This document shows positions 1 through 9,101 of a stretch of 64,000 nt of DNA, one piece after another; position 1 is the first letter of the stretch; each line of letters opens with the position of its first letter. A program made the translations under genes and the position numbers. This DNA is from Candidimonas nitroreducens. GTDB taxonomy: Bacteria > Pseudomonadota > Gammaproteobacteria > Burkholderiales > Burkholderiaceae_B. The stretch covers positions 496,001 through 560,000 of the forward strand of contig NZ_NJIH01000003.1 in assembly GCF_002209565.1 (NCBI RefSeq). Reading direction: 5' to 3'. Below the pieces are notes generated by a model. That model saw only the letters and a program-made list of their open reading frames with translations, was not told the origin of the DNA and did no database searches.

Positions 1-924
1 CGCTTCTGCGCCTCGGGCCTGACCGCCATCGCCATCGCCGCCGACCGCATCGCCGTGGGGGCCGCCGACGTCATACTGGCCGGCGGCGTCGAATCCATGA
101 GCCAGGTGCCCACCATGGGCATCAACACCAGCTTCAGCCCCGAGATCTTCGCCCGCGACGAAAACCTGGGCATCGCCTACGGCATGGGCCTGACCGCCGA
201 ACAAGTGGCCGAACAATGGCACGTGTCGCGCGAAGACCAGGACGCCTTTGCACTGCGTTCGCACCAGCGCGCGCTGGCCGCTCAGCAGGCCGGCGAATTC
301 GCCGACGAAATGCTGCCCCTGGACATCGTCGACCGCCGTCCCGACCTGGCCAGCGGCGAAGTCGTCGAAGTGCGCCGCCGCGTCGAACTGGACGAAGGCC
401 CGCGGCCCGACACCAGCATGGAGGCCCTGGCGCGGCTCAAGCCCGCCTTCGCGGCACGCGGCAGCGTCACTGCCGGCAACAGTTCGCAAACCTCCGACGG
501 CGCCGGCGCCCTGCTGCTGATGTCCGAGCGCGGCCTGAAGACCCACGGCGCCACGCCACTGGCGCGCTTCGTCACCTTCGCCGTGCGCGGCGTGCCGCCC
601 GAAATCATGGGCATCGGCCCCAAAGAAGCCATACCCCGGGCGCTGAAGCATTCCGGCCTGAAGCTGGATCAGATCGGCTGGATCGAACTGAACGAGGCCT
701 TTGCCGCCCAGTCCCTGGCCGTCATCCGCGACCTGGGCCTGAACCAGGACATCGTCAACCCCATGGGCGGCGCCATCGCCCTGGGCCACCCCCTGGGCGC
801 CACCGGCGCCATCCGCGCCGCCACCGTCATCCACGGCATCCGCCGCCGCAAGCTGGACTACGGCATGCTGACCATGTGCGTAGGCACAGGCATGGGCGCC
901 GCGGGTATTTTCGAGCGGCTGTAG
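1..924 (+). CDS. Thiolase (acetyl-CoA C-acyltransferase), 5' truncated by window edge
   Basis: The open frame runs from base 1 and lacks the N-terminal part of the protein, about 90 residues by family length. Thiolases cleave 3-ketoacyl-CoA with CoA or condense acyl-CoAs. The active-site Cys is visible at once ([10 protein letters not shown], bases 4-33), followed by the family blocks [22 protein letters not shown] (catalytic His) and [13 protein letters not shown] (second catalytic Cys) close to the C-terminus. All catalytic residues are present, so the enzyme should be functional. The GTG at 55 is an internal codon, not the start. Whether it serves beta-oxidation, aromatic degradation or acetoacetyl-CoA synthesis cannot be told without its upstream partners. 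Base composition is very GC-rich, in contrast to the genes that follow. Confidence 0.93.
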   Translation, partial: RFCASGLTAIAIAADRIAVGAADVILAGGVESMSQVPTMGINTSFSPEIFARDENLGIAYGMGLTAEQVAEQWHVSREDQDAFALRSHQRALAAQQAGEFADEMLPLDIVDRRPDLASGEVVEVRRRVELDEGPRPDTSMEALARLKPAFAARGSVTAGNSSQTSDGAGALLLMSERGLKTHGATPLARFVTFAVRGVPPEIMGIGPKEAIPRALKHSGLKLDQIGWIELNEAFAAQSLAVIRDLGLNQDIVNPMGGAIALGHPLGATGAIRAATVIHGIRRRKLDYGMLTMCVGTGMGAAGIFERL

Positions 925-1064
925 GGGGGCAGGGCTATCATCGCCTACGTATTTTTCCGAGACACGGGAAGCACTCGTTGATGCATCACTTGCCTGGCGC
1001 TTGTGATAGTCTCAATTTCAATGCCAATGGTCGTTATGCGGTTTTTTTTTACGGAACTATCCGC

Positions 1065-1822
1065 TTGAACACTCCGAAGCGCTTGCCGGTCAAACTAGGT
1101 AAAGAGCCTCTGGTCGAGGCCGTTTGCTAGTTACGTGTGGCTGGCAAGGTGGCGTTGAATGTTTTCTTCCCGGGCATGTTGCTTACCCGGTATCCCGAAT
1201 CTGTGTCTGGTCTGCAGCAGTTGCCATCGGCAATGATCCCAGAGCAACTACGTACGGCACAAAACCCGAGCTGGCCTTTGTGCCAATTATTCAGTTGAAG
1301 TTCAAGGGGCTCTTGGTAATGATCGGGCAGCGCTCCGTCAGCGTGTCGAATCCTGCCCCTTATCTTGGGTGGGTGGAATTCAAATCGGTCATAGTAGAGG
1401 TCTTCAACGTCCTGCTTCAATCCCAGCAAGTCTCGAAAATTGATCGCTACTCGATCAAATACGTAAATGTGCTTAAAACGGACGGGGTACCAAACTCCTC
1501 CGATGCCTTGGATTGGTCCATACGAATCGGTCAACTTGGCCTTAACAAGCAATCAACGAATGTACGCACCGAGACGGTTTCCAACGGGCTGCTGACAATT
1601 ATCACCCTTGGCGGCGGCGTTACCGTACAAGTGTTAGGGCAAACTCCTATACAAGGGGCATTGATCGACATAGATACAATTTGCCAGACCGAAGCCGATC
1701 CAGAAGATTTTATGGCCCGCATGTCTAGCGAGCTCGACCGCATCCGTCATGCCAACAAGGTGGCATTTTTTGAATGCCTGACTAATGAGGCAATTCGTGA
1801 GCTTGATCCTACCTATGAATAG
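1065..1822 (+). pseudogene. TIGR04255-family protein, broken by a stop and a frameshift
   Basis: This is the first gene of a three-gene cassette of unknown function. The N-terminal family signature (LPVKLGKEPLVEAVC) is read from a possible TTG at 1065. An in-frame TAG at 1128-1130 stands where the family normally has Glu (EAVCE-LR), a single-base change. Reading on gives LRVAGKVALNVFFPGMLLT and LPSAMIPEQLRTAQ. Then a -1 shift near 1258-1268, at a short A run, is needed to reach PELAFVPIIQLKFKG, IGQRSVSVS, YLGWVEFKS and RYSIKYVNV. The remaining open frame from 1124 would make a headless 232-residue protein. TIGR04255 is a sporadically distributed family with no assigned role. Codon use is much less GC-rich than the thiolase. 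Two lesions suggest real decay, but assembly error should be excluded. Confidence 0.7.
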
Positions 1823-2399
1823 TTGCGTTCTAAGCTTTGAGCCTGACCCTTTTTCAAGGGATCCCATCGGGTTCGACGTGACGGAACTGGCAGCCACGTT
1901 GTCGGCCCATGTCGAGGCTATTGCCCAGACGCTGCAGACCATTTCCGTAAAAGACGACGCTGCCACTCCCGACACGCAGCAGTCCTTGGTGGTCAAGGAG
2001 GGTCTTTTGCAGGACGGGGTGTCCACGCTAATTAGCGATGCCGCGACAGCCGCTATTGGCGGTGCTGGCCTTAACCGTCTACAAGGGTTCTTTCAATTGC
2101 AGGCAGGCTGGGACGGGCCGTCCAGCAAGCCGCTTGATCTATCTTCGATCGAGACTTTTTCCAACTTCTTTTCTCGAACTAGAATCCGTCCCCCAAGGCT
2201 TGGGGTGTTCATGTCTGCCCAGGGAAATCTGGTGGCCAATTGGCCAGATAACAATAATAAGCTAATCGAATTGGAATTTCGCTCGACAGAAATTGACTAT
2301 TTTTTCGAGCATAGTGGCGAGGAGGGGATGGTGGTGTACGGTGAAATCGGCATAAATAGCCTGCTCGACAAGCTGCCTACAGAGCATGCTGTAGCCTGA
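1815..2399 (+). CDS. Uncharacterised protein, second gene of TIGR04255 cassette
   Basis: A 194-residue protein whose ATG at 1815 overlaps the stop of the broken gene upstream, a layout typical of translational coupling. A start at 1785 in the same frame is possible but less likely because it would lie well inside the upstream gene. I recognise no catalytic motif. The middle has GWDGPSSKPL and an RPPRLGVFMSAQGNLVANWPD stretch, followed by an acidic, aromatic strand-like segment (ELEFRSTEIDYFFE). There is no signal peptide or membrane segment, so it is probably cytoplasmic. The one-base overlap with the next gene (TGATG at 2397-2401) ties the three genes into one unit. Function unknown. Confidence 0.7.
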   Translation: MNSCVLSFEPDPFSRDPIGFDVTELAATLSAHVEAIAQTLQTISVKDDAATPDTQQSLVVKEGLLQDGVSTLISDAATAAIGGAGLNRLQGFFQLQAGWDGPSSKPLDLSSIETFSNFFSRTRIRPPRLGVFMSAQGNLVANWPDNNNKLIELEFRSTEIDYFFEHSGEEGMVVYGEIGINSLLDKLPTEHAVA

Positions 2400-2788
2400 T
2401 GGCAAAAGGCGACCTTCTCGGCGATACGGAAGAGGTGGTTCGTGCCGCAATGCATCCCTATTGGGATGCCGATTTGCATCGCGCCAGTCCTTCCGCGTTC
2501 ACGCAAGAAGAAGTATCAGTCAGCCGGCTAGCAGTTTTGAGTCGAGATCAAATCGTTTCAATATTTGAGCAAGATTTTGGGTCGCGAGTAGATAGTGAAG
2601 GCGTTGCCAAGAAGGTACGTGGAATAGGAACTGCGAACGTCGGTGATATCGTCCGGCAGGCAGAAGAGCCTCTATTGGTGAATTTCCCCGATCTTGTTCT
2701 AACTGTAATTGAAGACCGCATCGAAGACGAGCCAGGCTATGCCAATAACCCGGCACATGCACTGATTTGCGGGCACAGTCGTACATGA
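2399..2788 (+). CDS. Uncharacterised protein, third gene of TIGR04255 cassette
   Basis: A 129-residue protein starting at the ATG in TGATG, coupled to the gene before it. The N-terminal half contains HPYWDADLHRASPSAF followed by EEVSVSRL, resembling small uncharacterised proteins that carry a conserved S-x-F plus VS(V/R) block. The C-terminal end (PGYANNPAHALICG) is short and polar. There are no membrane segments. Function is not known and none is proposed. The reading frame ends at 2788, where a fragment of a ParE-like toxin begins on the opposite strand, so the right border of the cassette is probably close to this stop codon. Confidence is for the gene being real rather than for any role. 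Confidence 0.65.
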   Translation: MAKGDLLGDTEEVVRAAMHPYWDADLHRASPSAFTQEEVSVSRLAVLSRDQIVSIFEQDFGSRVDSEGVAKKVRGIGTANVGDIVRQAEEPLLVNFPDLVLTVIEDRIEDEPGYANNPAHALICGHSRT

Positions 2789-2930
2789 TGGTGACGCTTT
2801 CTTCTGTGTAGGTGAAGTAAATGGCGTACGCGCCGTAGAAAGTTACCCGAAAGTGTGGGGCAATCAAGGGGCGAGCAGGCTGGCCGATGCGTTTTATCGC
2901 CGATTGTTACAATGAGCCAAAGACCATCTC
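2786..2930 (-). pseudogene. Fragment of a RelE/ParE-family toxin
   Basis: Read on the minus strand, this stretch gives RIGQPARPLIAPHFRVTF and YGAYAIYFTYTEESVTI, which matches the C-terminal core of ParE toxins (arginine strand, Y-x-I-Y-Y strand, VTI strand). The expected end (VRVLHGARD) is missing: the match stops where the cassette's third gene ends. The N-terminal half is also absent, with a stop codon upstream of the matching part. No antitoxin is visible next to it. It is therefore a relic and a useful marker of the cassette boundary. The identification rests on pattern recall only. Confidence 0.45.
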
Positions 2931-2972
2931 CCCTTCTGGCGGGACGATGGTGCATATCTCAAAATCATCGCA

Positions 2973-4412
2973 ATGCCGTCCGAGCCAAATTCTTGCCGGC
3001 GCAGCAAGCTCTGGAGCCTTGCCGCTATCGTCGTCGTATTCCTGCTGGTGTTTCGCCTGGAATACTGGACGCCCATGCACTCGGACGACTACTTTTATTT
3101 CCTGAAAGGGGTGTCGCTGCATGCCACGCTGTCCCATTACCTGCACTGGAGCGGGCGGCTGGTGGCCGATTTCGTCTCCAGCGCCCTGCTGGGCCTGAAC
3201 AGCCACTTCCTGACCACTGCGATCAATGCCGCATCGGTCGTCGCCCTGGCGTGGGCCATTGCCTGCATGCCCGGTTGCGCACTGGGACGGCGCGCGGCCG
3301 ATACAGGATTCCACCCCACAGTGTTCCTGTTGGTGTTTTTCCTGTACTGGGTGGCCAATCCGGCCATAGGCCAGACCAGCTTGTGGATCGTGGGCTCGGC
3401 CAACTACCTGTGGACTAATCTGCTGTTATGCCTGTTCCTGCTGGGTTTCCTGCGGGAACTACGGAGCATCGCCGACGATGCAGAGCAGGGGAAGGAGAAA
3501 GGGCAGAGGCAGGAACTGGAACGGGGCCGTGCCTGGCCGCGCCTGGCGGGGCTCTGCGTGCTGGGCCTGGCTGCGGGCTGCAGCAACGAGAACACCAGCC
3601 TTACTGCGCTGGTGCTGACTGCCTTCCTGGCTTGGCGGCCATGGCGCGAGAGGCGGGATGCCCGTCTGTGGTGGCTGGTGCTGGCCTTCGCCGCGGGGGC
3701 CGCCGTGCTGCTGTTGGCGCCCGGCAATTTCGAGCGCTACCAATCCATGGGCTATCACGAATGGCGGCACATGGGCTTGGCAATACGGTCTTGGGATCAC
3801 CTGTACCGGCGCTTTCCCAATGCCATGGTGCAGTACTGGGAAGCCTTCCTGGTCTTGATTCTGTTGATAGGCATCGGCCCACGCTGCGGCCGCGATGTCC
3901 GCCGCTATGTGGCGCTGTTCGTGGCCGCGTCGTTCGTGGCCAACCTGGTGCTGCTGCCGGCTCCGCATATTCCCAAGCGCGCCATGAACGGCGGGCTGGT
4001 GTTCCTGCTGATTGCCGTCAGCTTTGCGGCCTACGGATTCCTTGCCAAAATGGACGGGCCGGGCGCTTGGCGTACCGCGAATCCACGCCGTGCCCCATGG
4101 CTGCCCGCAGTGCTGACACTAGTCTGCGGCCTGCACTTCGCCCTTATCTACGGCTTCATGTACTACTCTTACCAGGCCACCTACATCCAGGCACAAGTCA
4201 GGGACGCCATCATCCGCCGTGGCATAGGCGATGGGCAGTCGCACATAGAAATCCCCGACTTTTATTTCCCCGCGCTGCTGCGCGAACGCCATCGGTTCGA
4301 TCGTTTTTTCAATGGCAGGGCCATGGCGCACTATTACGGCACCCAGGCCACCATAACCCAATACAAAGTGCGAAACCCCTACAGCTTTTCGGTGCCGCCG
4401 GTCAGGCGCTGA
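2973..4412 (+). CDS. DUF6056-type polytopic membrane protein, probably glycan modifying
   Basis: A 479-residue protein with about ten hydrophobic segments (for example SLAAIVVVFLLVF at residues 14-26, LVLAFAAGAAVLLLAPG, LVFLLIAVSFAAYGF). The first periplasmic loop has the MHSDDYFYF motif. A conserved D-D-Y after the first membrane segment is typical of DUF6056 and related GT-C-fold glycosyltransferases that use polyprenyl-phosphate sugars. The middle has a charged cytoplasmic loop (residues 165-190) and the C-terminus is a soluble tail (FYFPALLRERHRF). It ends 14 bases from the convergent pgi gene and lies on the side of the polysaccharide genes, so a role in decorating a surface glycan is plausible but inferred. 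The ATG at 2973 has only a weak ribosome binding site. Confidence 0.7.
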   Translation: MPSEPNSCRRSKLWSLAAIVVVFLLVFRLEYWTPMHSDDYFYFLKGVSLHATLSHYLHWSGRLVADFVSSALLGLNSHFLTTAINAASVVALAWAIACMPGCALGRRAADTGFHPTVFLLVFFLYWVANPAIGQTSLWIVGSANYLWTNLLLCLFLLGFLRELRSIADDAEQGKEKGQRQELERGRAWPRLAGLCVLGLAAGCSNENTSLTALVLTAFLAWRPWRERRDARLWWLVLAFAAGAAVLLLAPGNFERYQSMGYHEWRHMGLAIRSWDHLYRRFPNAMVQYWEAFLVLILLIGIGPRCGRDVRRYVALFVAASFVANLVLLPAPHIPKRAMNGGLVFLLIAVSFAAYGFLAKMDGPGAWRTANPRRAPWLPAVLTLVCGLHFALIYGFMYYSYQATYIQAQVRDAIIRRGIGDGQSHIEIPDFYFPALLRERHRFDRFFNGRAMAHYYGTQATITQYKVRNPYSFSVPPVRR

Positions 4413-4426
4413 GCTAGGGTAAATCA

Positions 4427-6058
4427 CTATCCGCCGTTTCGACCCTTCAATGACTTGGCAAAAGCCTGCACCCAGTACGCCGTAGAGGCATCATGCTTAG
4501 GCGCCACGGCCTGCGCCGATGCGGGGCTTGCGGCCGCATCCCCGGCCAGTTCGCGCAATATACCTTTGGCCAGCACCTTGCCGTACTCCACCCCCCACTG
4601 GTCGAAAGGGTTGATGCCCCACACCACGCCTTGCACGAATACCTTGTGCTCGTACAAAGCCAGCAGGGCACCCAGGCTGTAGGGGGTTAGGCGCGGCAAT
4701 ACGATCAGGCTGGAAGGGCGGCCGCCCGGGTGTACGCGGTGGCGCGCCAGCTTGCTGGCCTGTTCGGGGGGCATGCCTTCGGCCAGGCATTCCGCCAGGG
4801 CGGTGTCGTAGTCTTTACCCTGCAGCAGCGCTTCGCGCTGCGCCAGGCAGTTGGCCAGCAGACTGCGATGGTGTTCGGGCCAGCCGTGGTCGGCCTCTTG
4901 GCACACGATGAAGTCTACCGGTGCGCCGTCGCTGCCCTGGTGCAGCCACTGGAAGAAGGTGTGCTGGGCATCGGTGCCCGGCATGCCCCATACCGCGGGG
5001 CCGGTGGCCACTGCCAGTGTTTCGCCATCGTTGCCCACGGATTTGCCCAGGGATTCCATTTCCAGCTGCTGTATATAAGGTACCAACTGTGCCAGGCGGA
5101 AATCATACGGGGCGATATTCAGCGAACCGTAGCCCAGCACGCTGCGGTTGATGATGCCGGCCAGCGCCATTTGCACCGGGGCGTTCTCGGCCAGCGGCGC
5201 CTGGGCGAAATGCATATCCATGGCCGACGCGCCGGCATGCATGCCGGCCACCACGTCGGTGCCCACGGCCAGGGCCACCGTCAACCCTACCGAAGACCAG
5301 ATCGAAAAGCGGCCGCCTACCCAATCCCAAAGCTTGAAGACATGGGCCGGCGGCACCCCCCAGGCCTGGGCCACTTCAGGCCGCGCCGTAATCGCCACAA
5401 CGTGCTGGTAAGGGTCGGCGATGCCGGCGGCCCGCAGCCATTCCACCGCCCGCTGGCCATTCTGTAAGGTTTCGGATGTGGTGAACGACTTGGAAGCCAG
5501 CACAATCAGCGTGTCGTGCGGGTCCAGCCCCGCCAGTCCACCCTGCATGGCGTGGCCGTCGATATTGGCCACGAAGCGCACATTGCGCCACGTGCCCTGG
5601 TAGCCGAAGGCGCTGACAGCCAGCCGCACCCCCCAGTCACTGCCGCCTATGCCAATGTGCACGATATTGCGCCAGCGCCGTTCGGAATCCGCGACCCGAA
5701 CGAAGTTGTTCGTGCGTTGTCGTTCCAGCATCACTTCCGCAGTCGGGGCTGGCTCGCGCAGTGCGGTATGCCAGGCGGCGCGCTGTTCCGTGGGGTTGGC
5801 TTCCCCCCCGTGTAGCAGCCGTTCACGCTGAGTGTCGAAATCCCGTTCATGCAGCAGCCGCCTCGCGCAATCGAGCACGGCGGGACTCAAGCGTTGGCCG
5901 CTAAGATCCAGCGTAAGGCCCGGCGGCCGTAGCAGTGCCGCTTGTGCGCTATGGGTGGGTGTGCGCCGCGCCTTCTGTGCGAAGTCGGTCCAAGCGATCT
6001 CGCAGCCCGGTTGGCCATTGTCGATAGTTGTCGTGTCGTCGGAAGAATGTTTGGGCAT
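4427..6058 (-). CDS. pgi: Glucose-6-phosphate isomerase
   Basis: Interconverts glucose 6-phosphate and fructose 6-phosphate in the cytoplasm, feeding both glycolysis and sugar-nucleotide synthesis. Family blocks seen are GIGGSDWGVRL (sugar-phosphate site), SKSFTTSETLQN, the glutamate in QLEMESLGKSV, EADHGWPEHHR and the C-terminal signature NPFDQWGVEYGK. The 543-residue length fits the family. I chose the ATG at 6058 (MPKHSSDD) over an in-frame TTG at 6112 because the TTG lies inside a likely -10 box. There is no convincing Shine-Dalgarno sequence. The gene sits between two surface-glycan genes, consistent with supplying hexose phosphate for polymer synthesis. Confidence 0.95.
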   Translation of the reverse strand: MPKHSSDDTTTIDNGQPGCEIAWTDFAQKARRTPTHSAQAALLRPPGLTLDLSGQRLSPAVLDCARRLLHERDFDTQRERLLHGGEANPTEQRAAWHTALREPAPTAEVMLERQRTNNFVRVADSERRWRNIVHIGIGGSDWGVRLAVSAFGYQGTWRNVRFVANIDGHAMQGGLAGLDPHDTLIVLASKSFTTSETLQNGQRAVEWLRAAGIADPYQHVVAITARPEVAQAWGVPPAHVFKLWDWVGGRFSIWSSVGLTVALAVGTDVVAGMHAGASAMDMHFAQAPLAENAPVQMALAGIINRSVLGYGSLNIAPYDFRLAQLVPYIQQLEMESLGKSVGNDGETLAVATGPAVWGMPGTDAQHTFFQWLHQGSDGAPVDFIVCQEADHGWPEHHRSLLANCLAQREALLQGKDYDTALAECLAEGMPPEQASKLARHRVHPGGRPSSLIVLPRLTPYSLGALLALYEHKVFVQGVVWGINPFDQWGVEYGKVLAKGILRELAGDAAASPASAQAVAPKHDASTAYWVQAFAKSLKGRNGG

Positions 6059-6112
6059 CTGGAATATCGGTGATCGGGCAGAGCCCCCGTGTACTAGGGC
6101 CGTGGCGTGCAA

Positions 6113-6118
6113 AGTATA
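6113..6118 (-). promoter_or_regulatory. Possible -10 box of pgi
   Basis: On the minus strand the hexamer TATACT lies 55 bases upstream of the chosen pgi ATG. No good -35 hexamer is seen 16-18 bases further up, so this is a weak call. It would place transcription start near 6105 and argues against the TTG at 6112 as start codon. Confidence 0.3.
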
Positions 6119-6164
6119 CGGGTGGCTCGCTCGACAGGCGCTAACCAGCTTGTAGGCGGTGTGT

Positions 6165-7442
6165 CTACCGTGCCCCGAAACCCGTCAGCAGGGTCTTCAC
6201 CGTCAGGAATAGTATGAATACGTCCAGGAACAGCGAACCGTGCTTGATGTAGTAGAAATCGTGCTCGATTTTTTCGCGGGTCTCATCCACATCAGCCGCG
6301 TAGCCTTGTCGGACTTGAGCCCAGCCCGTAATGCCCGGTTTGACAACATGTCGGTAGCTATAAAAAGGAAGTTCTTGATCGAAGTGCTCGACGAAATCGG
6401 GCTGCTCGGGGCGAGGCCCAATCAGGCTCATGTCGCCTTTCAGAATATTCAGAAACTGCGGCAGTTCATCTATACGGTATTTCCGCAACACACGGCCGAC
6501 TCGCGTCACTCGGGGGTCACCTTCTTCAGCAAACTGGCTTGATACGGACTCATCTTGCGAGCATCGCATGCTGCGTATCTTATAGATCTTGAAGGGTTTA
6601 TTACCTCGCCCCATGCGTTCTTGAGTATAGAACGCTGGCCCGGGATCCTCTATACGCACAGCCAAAGCCGCCAGCGCGATCAAGGGCACGCTTACGGGCA
6701 GGCTGAGTAGAATCAAGACCCAGTCGAATACAATCTTGGTGCGCTCGTACAGGATGGAGGGTAGAAGGGAGCCGATATCGTTTTCCGACATACGGTTAAT
6801 GCGTACCCGACCCGTGACGGATTCGTAAACTGAGCGGGCGTTGTATACGGCGATGCGGTTCAGGGCGCAGCGCGTCAGGAAGCGCTCCCATTCCGGGGTC
6901 AGGCACTCGAAGTCGGCGACCACCGCGTCGTAGCGCTTGCCTTCCAAGTCGGGGCCGGTCAGTGCCCGGGCATCGATTTCCGGCAGTTCGAGCAGATCAC
7001 GTGCTTGCCCCTCAGCGATGACCGCTAGTTTAGGGCGCCTGAATCTTTCTGTGACGATATATTCGATTTGAAACCAAATGATGGCCAGAATACAGCTGGC
7101 GCCTAGCAGGTAGCGAGATATCTCGATGCGCAGAACCAGCACCGGTACCATGCAAAGAGCGTACACAACCAGGGAATGGGGGATCACCATGCCCATGCTG
7201 CGCCCTCCCGGATAAGCCAACATCAGGCGCGTCACACCTAAGTGTGCAAGAACAAATGCGACACTTGCCACGACGATGCCCGCGAGTGCTCCGTGAGTGG
7301 GCCGCAGAAATACCGCATTTCCCCAATAAAAGAAGGCTGGCAGTCCCACTGTAAGTAGCCACCCCACCATCACCGAGAACCAGCGCGACAACAGCAATTG
7401 CTCGTGTATCTTGTCGTAACGTCGAGAGTGTATGGCGGTCAT
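6165..7442 (-). CDS. Polyprenyl-phosphate sugar-1-phosphate transferase (WbaP/WcaJ type)
   Basis: Starts surface polysaccharide synthesis by moving a sugar 1-phosphate from UDP-sugar to undecaprenyl phosphate in the inner membrane. The 425-residue protein has four N-terminal membrane helices (about residues 20-135), a soluble central domain, another hydrophobic segment (KIVFDWVLILLSLPVSVPLIAL) and the catalytic C-terminal domain. Landmarks are DPGPAFYTQERMGRGNKPFKIYKIRSM, RVGRVLRKYRIDELPQ, MSLIGPRPE and the closing GITGWAQVRQGY. The donor sugar cannot be read from the sequence. It points away from the glycan island and is separated from it by the long spacer 7443-8229. The ATG is at 7442. Confidence 0.92.
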   Translation of the reverse strand: MTAIHSRRYDKIHEQLLLSRWFSVMVGWLLTVGLPAFFYWGNAVFLRPTHGALAGIVVASVAFVLAHLGVTRLMLAYPGGRSMGMVIPHSLVVYALCMVPVLVLRIEISRYLLGASCILAIIWFQIEYIVTERFRRPKLAVIAEGQARDLLELPEIDARALTGPDLEGKRYDAVVADFECLTPEWERFLTRCALNRIAVYNARSVYESVTGRVRINRMSENDIGSLLPSILYERTKIVFDWVLILLSLPVSVPLIALAALAVRIEDPGPAFYTQERMGRGNKPFKIYKIRSMRCSQDESVSSQFAEEGDPRVTRVGRVLRKYRIDELPQFLNILKGDMSLIGPRPEQPDFVEHFDQELPFYSYRHVVKPGITGWAQVRQGYAADVDETREKIEHDFYYIKHGSLFLDVFILFLTVKTLLTGFGAR

Positions 7443-8229
7443 TCAAGATTCGAGGGTAGCAAAATGGGAGTGAGTGCGGCGCGATCATAGTATTCAAAGA
7501 TACGAAAGTTTAGCGATGATGGCGCATGACAATTGTAACAAGATGACTGCTTTGTGGCGGAAATTCCAAAGACCGTACACCATCCGTCTTCGATGTATGG
7601 TGAAAATAGCATTGACTTCGACTATGACGATCAGGTTGCGCCAGTGCCCGAAAGCTCTGCGCAGCATCAACCCTGATTGATGGAGGGCGCCGCGGAACGG
7701 CATGCTCGAATGTTGCGGTGTTAGCTCGTTGTAGTAAGTGGAGGATGGCTGATGGCGTAATAGCGTACGGGTATAGGCGGTGCCTTAGCTCGACTATAAT
7801 TGCGTCCAACTATCGGAAGAAAAAATCTGTCATTCATGATGCGAAAAGTCGCTACCTCGTTGCACACATTGAGGTAAGTTGAAGCTGTGCGCGTAGGAGC
7901 CCCGGAATTGAGCCTCCTTCCAGATTCTTATTGCGGGCTGGCTCGCGAACAGGGAATAGTAAGGGTGACTTTCTGAAGGTGAACCATACAATAATCGTCA
8001 AGCATTTGTCTTAGCTTTGTATGTTTACACTCAAACTTATCGCGCGGAATTGGCTTCAAGCACCTTTGTGGGAACCGATTACTCGGCTAGCTTAGGGTTC
8101 CTGGGCAAAAATAAATTGAAATTTTAAGTTGGGCCATTTAAAAATGAGTAGTAAATCGAGAAAAGCGACTCATGCCGTAAATATAGTTTATAAAATTTCG
8201 TTCTAAACAGCTGATCGTGGATTTTCACT
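7443..8229. other. 787-base spacer leading into the glycan island
   Basis: There is no convincing gene on either strand; the open frames are short and have no family resemblance. It marks the change from GC-rich flank to AT-rich island. A TATAAT hexamer at 7795-7800 would give the first glycosyltransferase a leader of more than 400 bases. I looked for a JUMPstart/ops element (GGCGGTAG core); the nearest string, GGCGGTGCC at 7776-7784, does not match. Confidence 0.6.
7795..7800 (+). promoter_or_regulatory. Candidate -10 box for the glycan operon
   Basis: A perfect TATAAT on the plus strand, about 430 bases before the first island gene. The upstream -35 region has no good TTGACA-like hexamer at 16-18 bases, so an activator or another start is possible. 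Confidence 0.3.
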
Positions 8230-9054
8230 ATGCGACCCAAGTTCAGCGTTCTAATGGCTGTGTACTTTAAAGATGATCCAGCATACCTGCGGCAGGCGCT
8301 GGCGAGCATTGAAAAAAACACTGTCTTACCCGACGAGATAGTGTTGGTTGAGGACGGGCCCATAGGACTCCACTTAAGGGAAGTTATCGACGAATTCCGA
8401 AGTCATCTGAACATCAAGTCCATTTCGTTGGTAAAAAACCAAGGTCTTGGGCTAGCTTTGAATGTTGGGTTAACAAAATGTATACACGAATGGGTTGCTC
8501 GATTTGATGCGGACGATGTGTGCATTCCTGAGCGCTTCGAAGCGCAGCTCCGATATATAGGAGAGCATCCGCATGTCGGGGTATTTGGTGCGCAGGTGCT
8601 TGAGTTTGATAGTGATACGCGAGAGCACCATAAATCAAAGCGCCCCCTAGCGTGCGAGCACAATGATATTGTTAAATTCGCGAAATCGCGTAATCCATTC
8701 AATCACATGACGGTTATGTTTAAGAAAAGTGCCGTTCAGGCTGCTGGAGGGTATCAATCAGATTATTTATATGAAGATTATTGTCTGTGGGTAAGGATGA
8801 TTCTCAGCGGAATCCGTACTGGTAACATAAACATTCCTTTAGTCTATGCTCGTGCGGGAGAAAATATGTATAGACGACGAGGAGGCTGGGCATACGTAAA
8901 GGGCGAGTTTCGGGCACAATTAAAGTTCCTGCAATGGAACTTTATAACTCCGCTGTTGTTCGTGCGGAATATCATCGTACGCATTCCCGTGCGGCTGGCT
9001 CCTCAAGGTGTAAGATCTAGGATCTATAAAAGGCTTCTCCGGATGAAAGCCTGA
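8230..9054 (+). CDS. Family 2 glycosyltransferase (AmsE-like)
   Basis: A 274-residue GT-A enzyme expected to add one sugar to a lipid-linked glycan at the inner face of the inner membrane. Seen are the N-terminal strand FSVLMAVYFKDDPAYLRQAL, IVLVEDGP, NQGLGLALNVGL, the metal-binding ARFDADDVCIPERF (D-x-D) and LYEDYCLWVRMI, which carries the likely catalytic acidic pair. The C-terminus is basic and amphipathic (RNIIVRIPVRLAPQGVRSRIYKRLL), probably peripheral to the membrane. It is the first gene of the AT-rich island and precedes wzm by 47 bases. Donor and acceptor are unknown. Confidence 0.88.
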   Translation: MRPKFSVLMAVYFKDDPAYLRQALASIEKNTVLPDEIVLVEDGPIGLHLREVIDEFRSHLNIKSISLVKNQGLGLALNVGLTKCIHEWVARFDADDVCIPERFEAQLRYIGEHPHVGVFGAQVLEFDSDTREHHKSKRPLACEHNDIVKFAKSRNPFNHMTVMFKKSAVQAAGGYQSDYLYEDYCLWVRMILSGIRTGNINIPLVYARAGENMYRRRGGWAYVKGEFRAQLKFLQWNFITPLLFVRNIIVRIPVRLAPQGVRSRIYKRLLRMKA

Positions 9055-9101
9055 ATGGGAGTAAAAATTGAGTGCATTGGAATTAAACGGGTGCTTTTTT
9101 C

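Noticed and set aside
1258-1268. Programmed -1 frameshift in the TIGR04255 gene
   Set aside because: The local sequence is not a proper slippery heptamer, and an upstream stop codon would block it anyway; decay or sequencing error is simpler.
7776-7784. ops/JUMPstart element in the glycan leader
   Set aside because: GGCGGTGCC departs from the GGCGGTAG core and no other part of the JUMPstart consensus is present.
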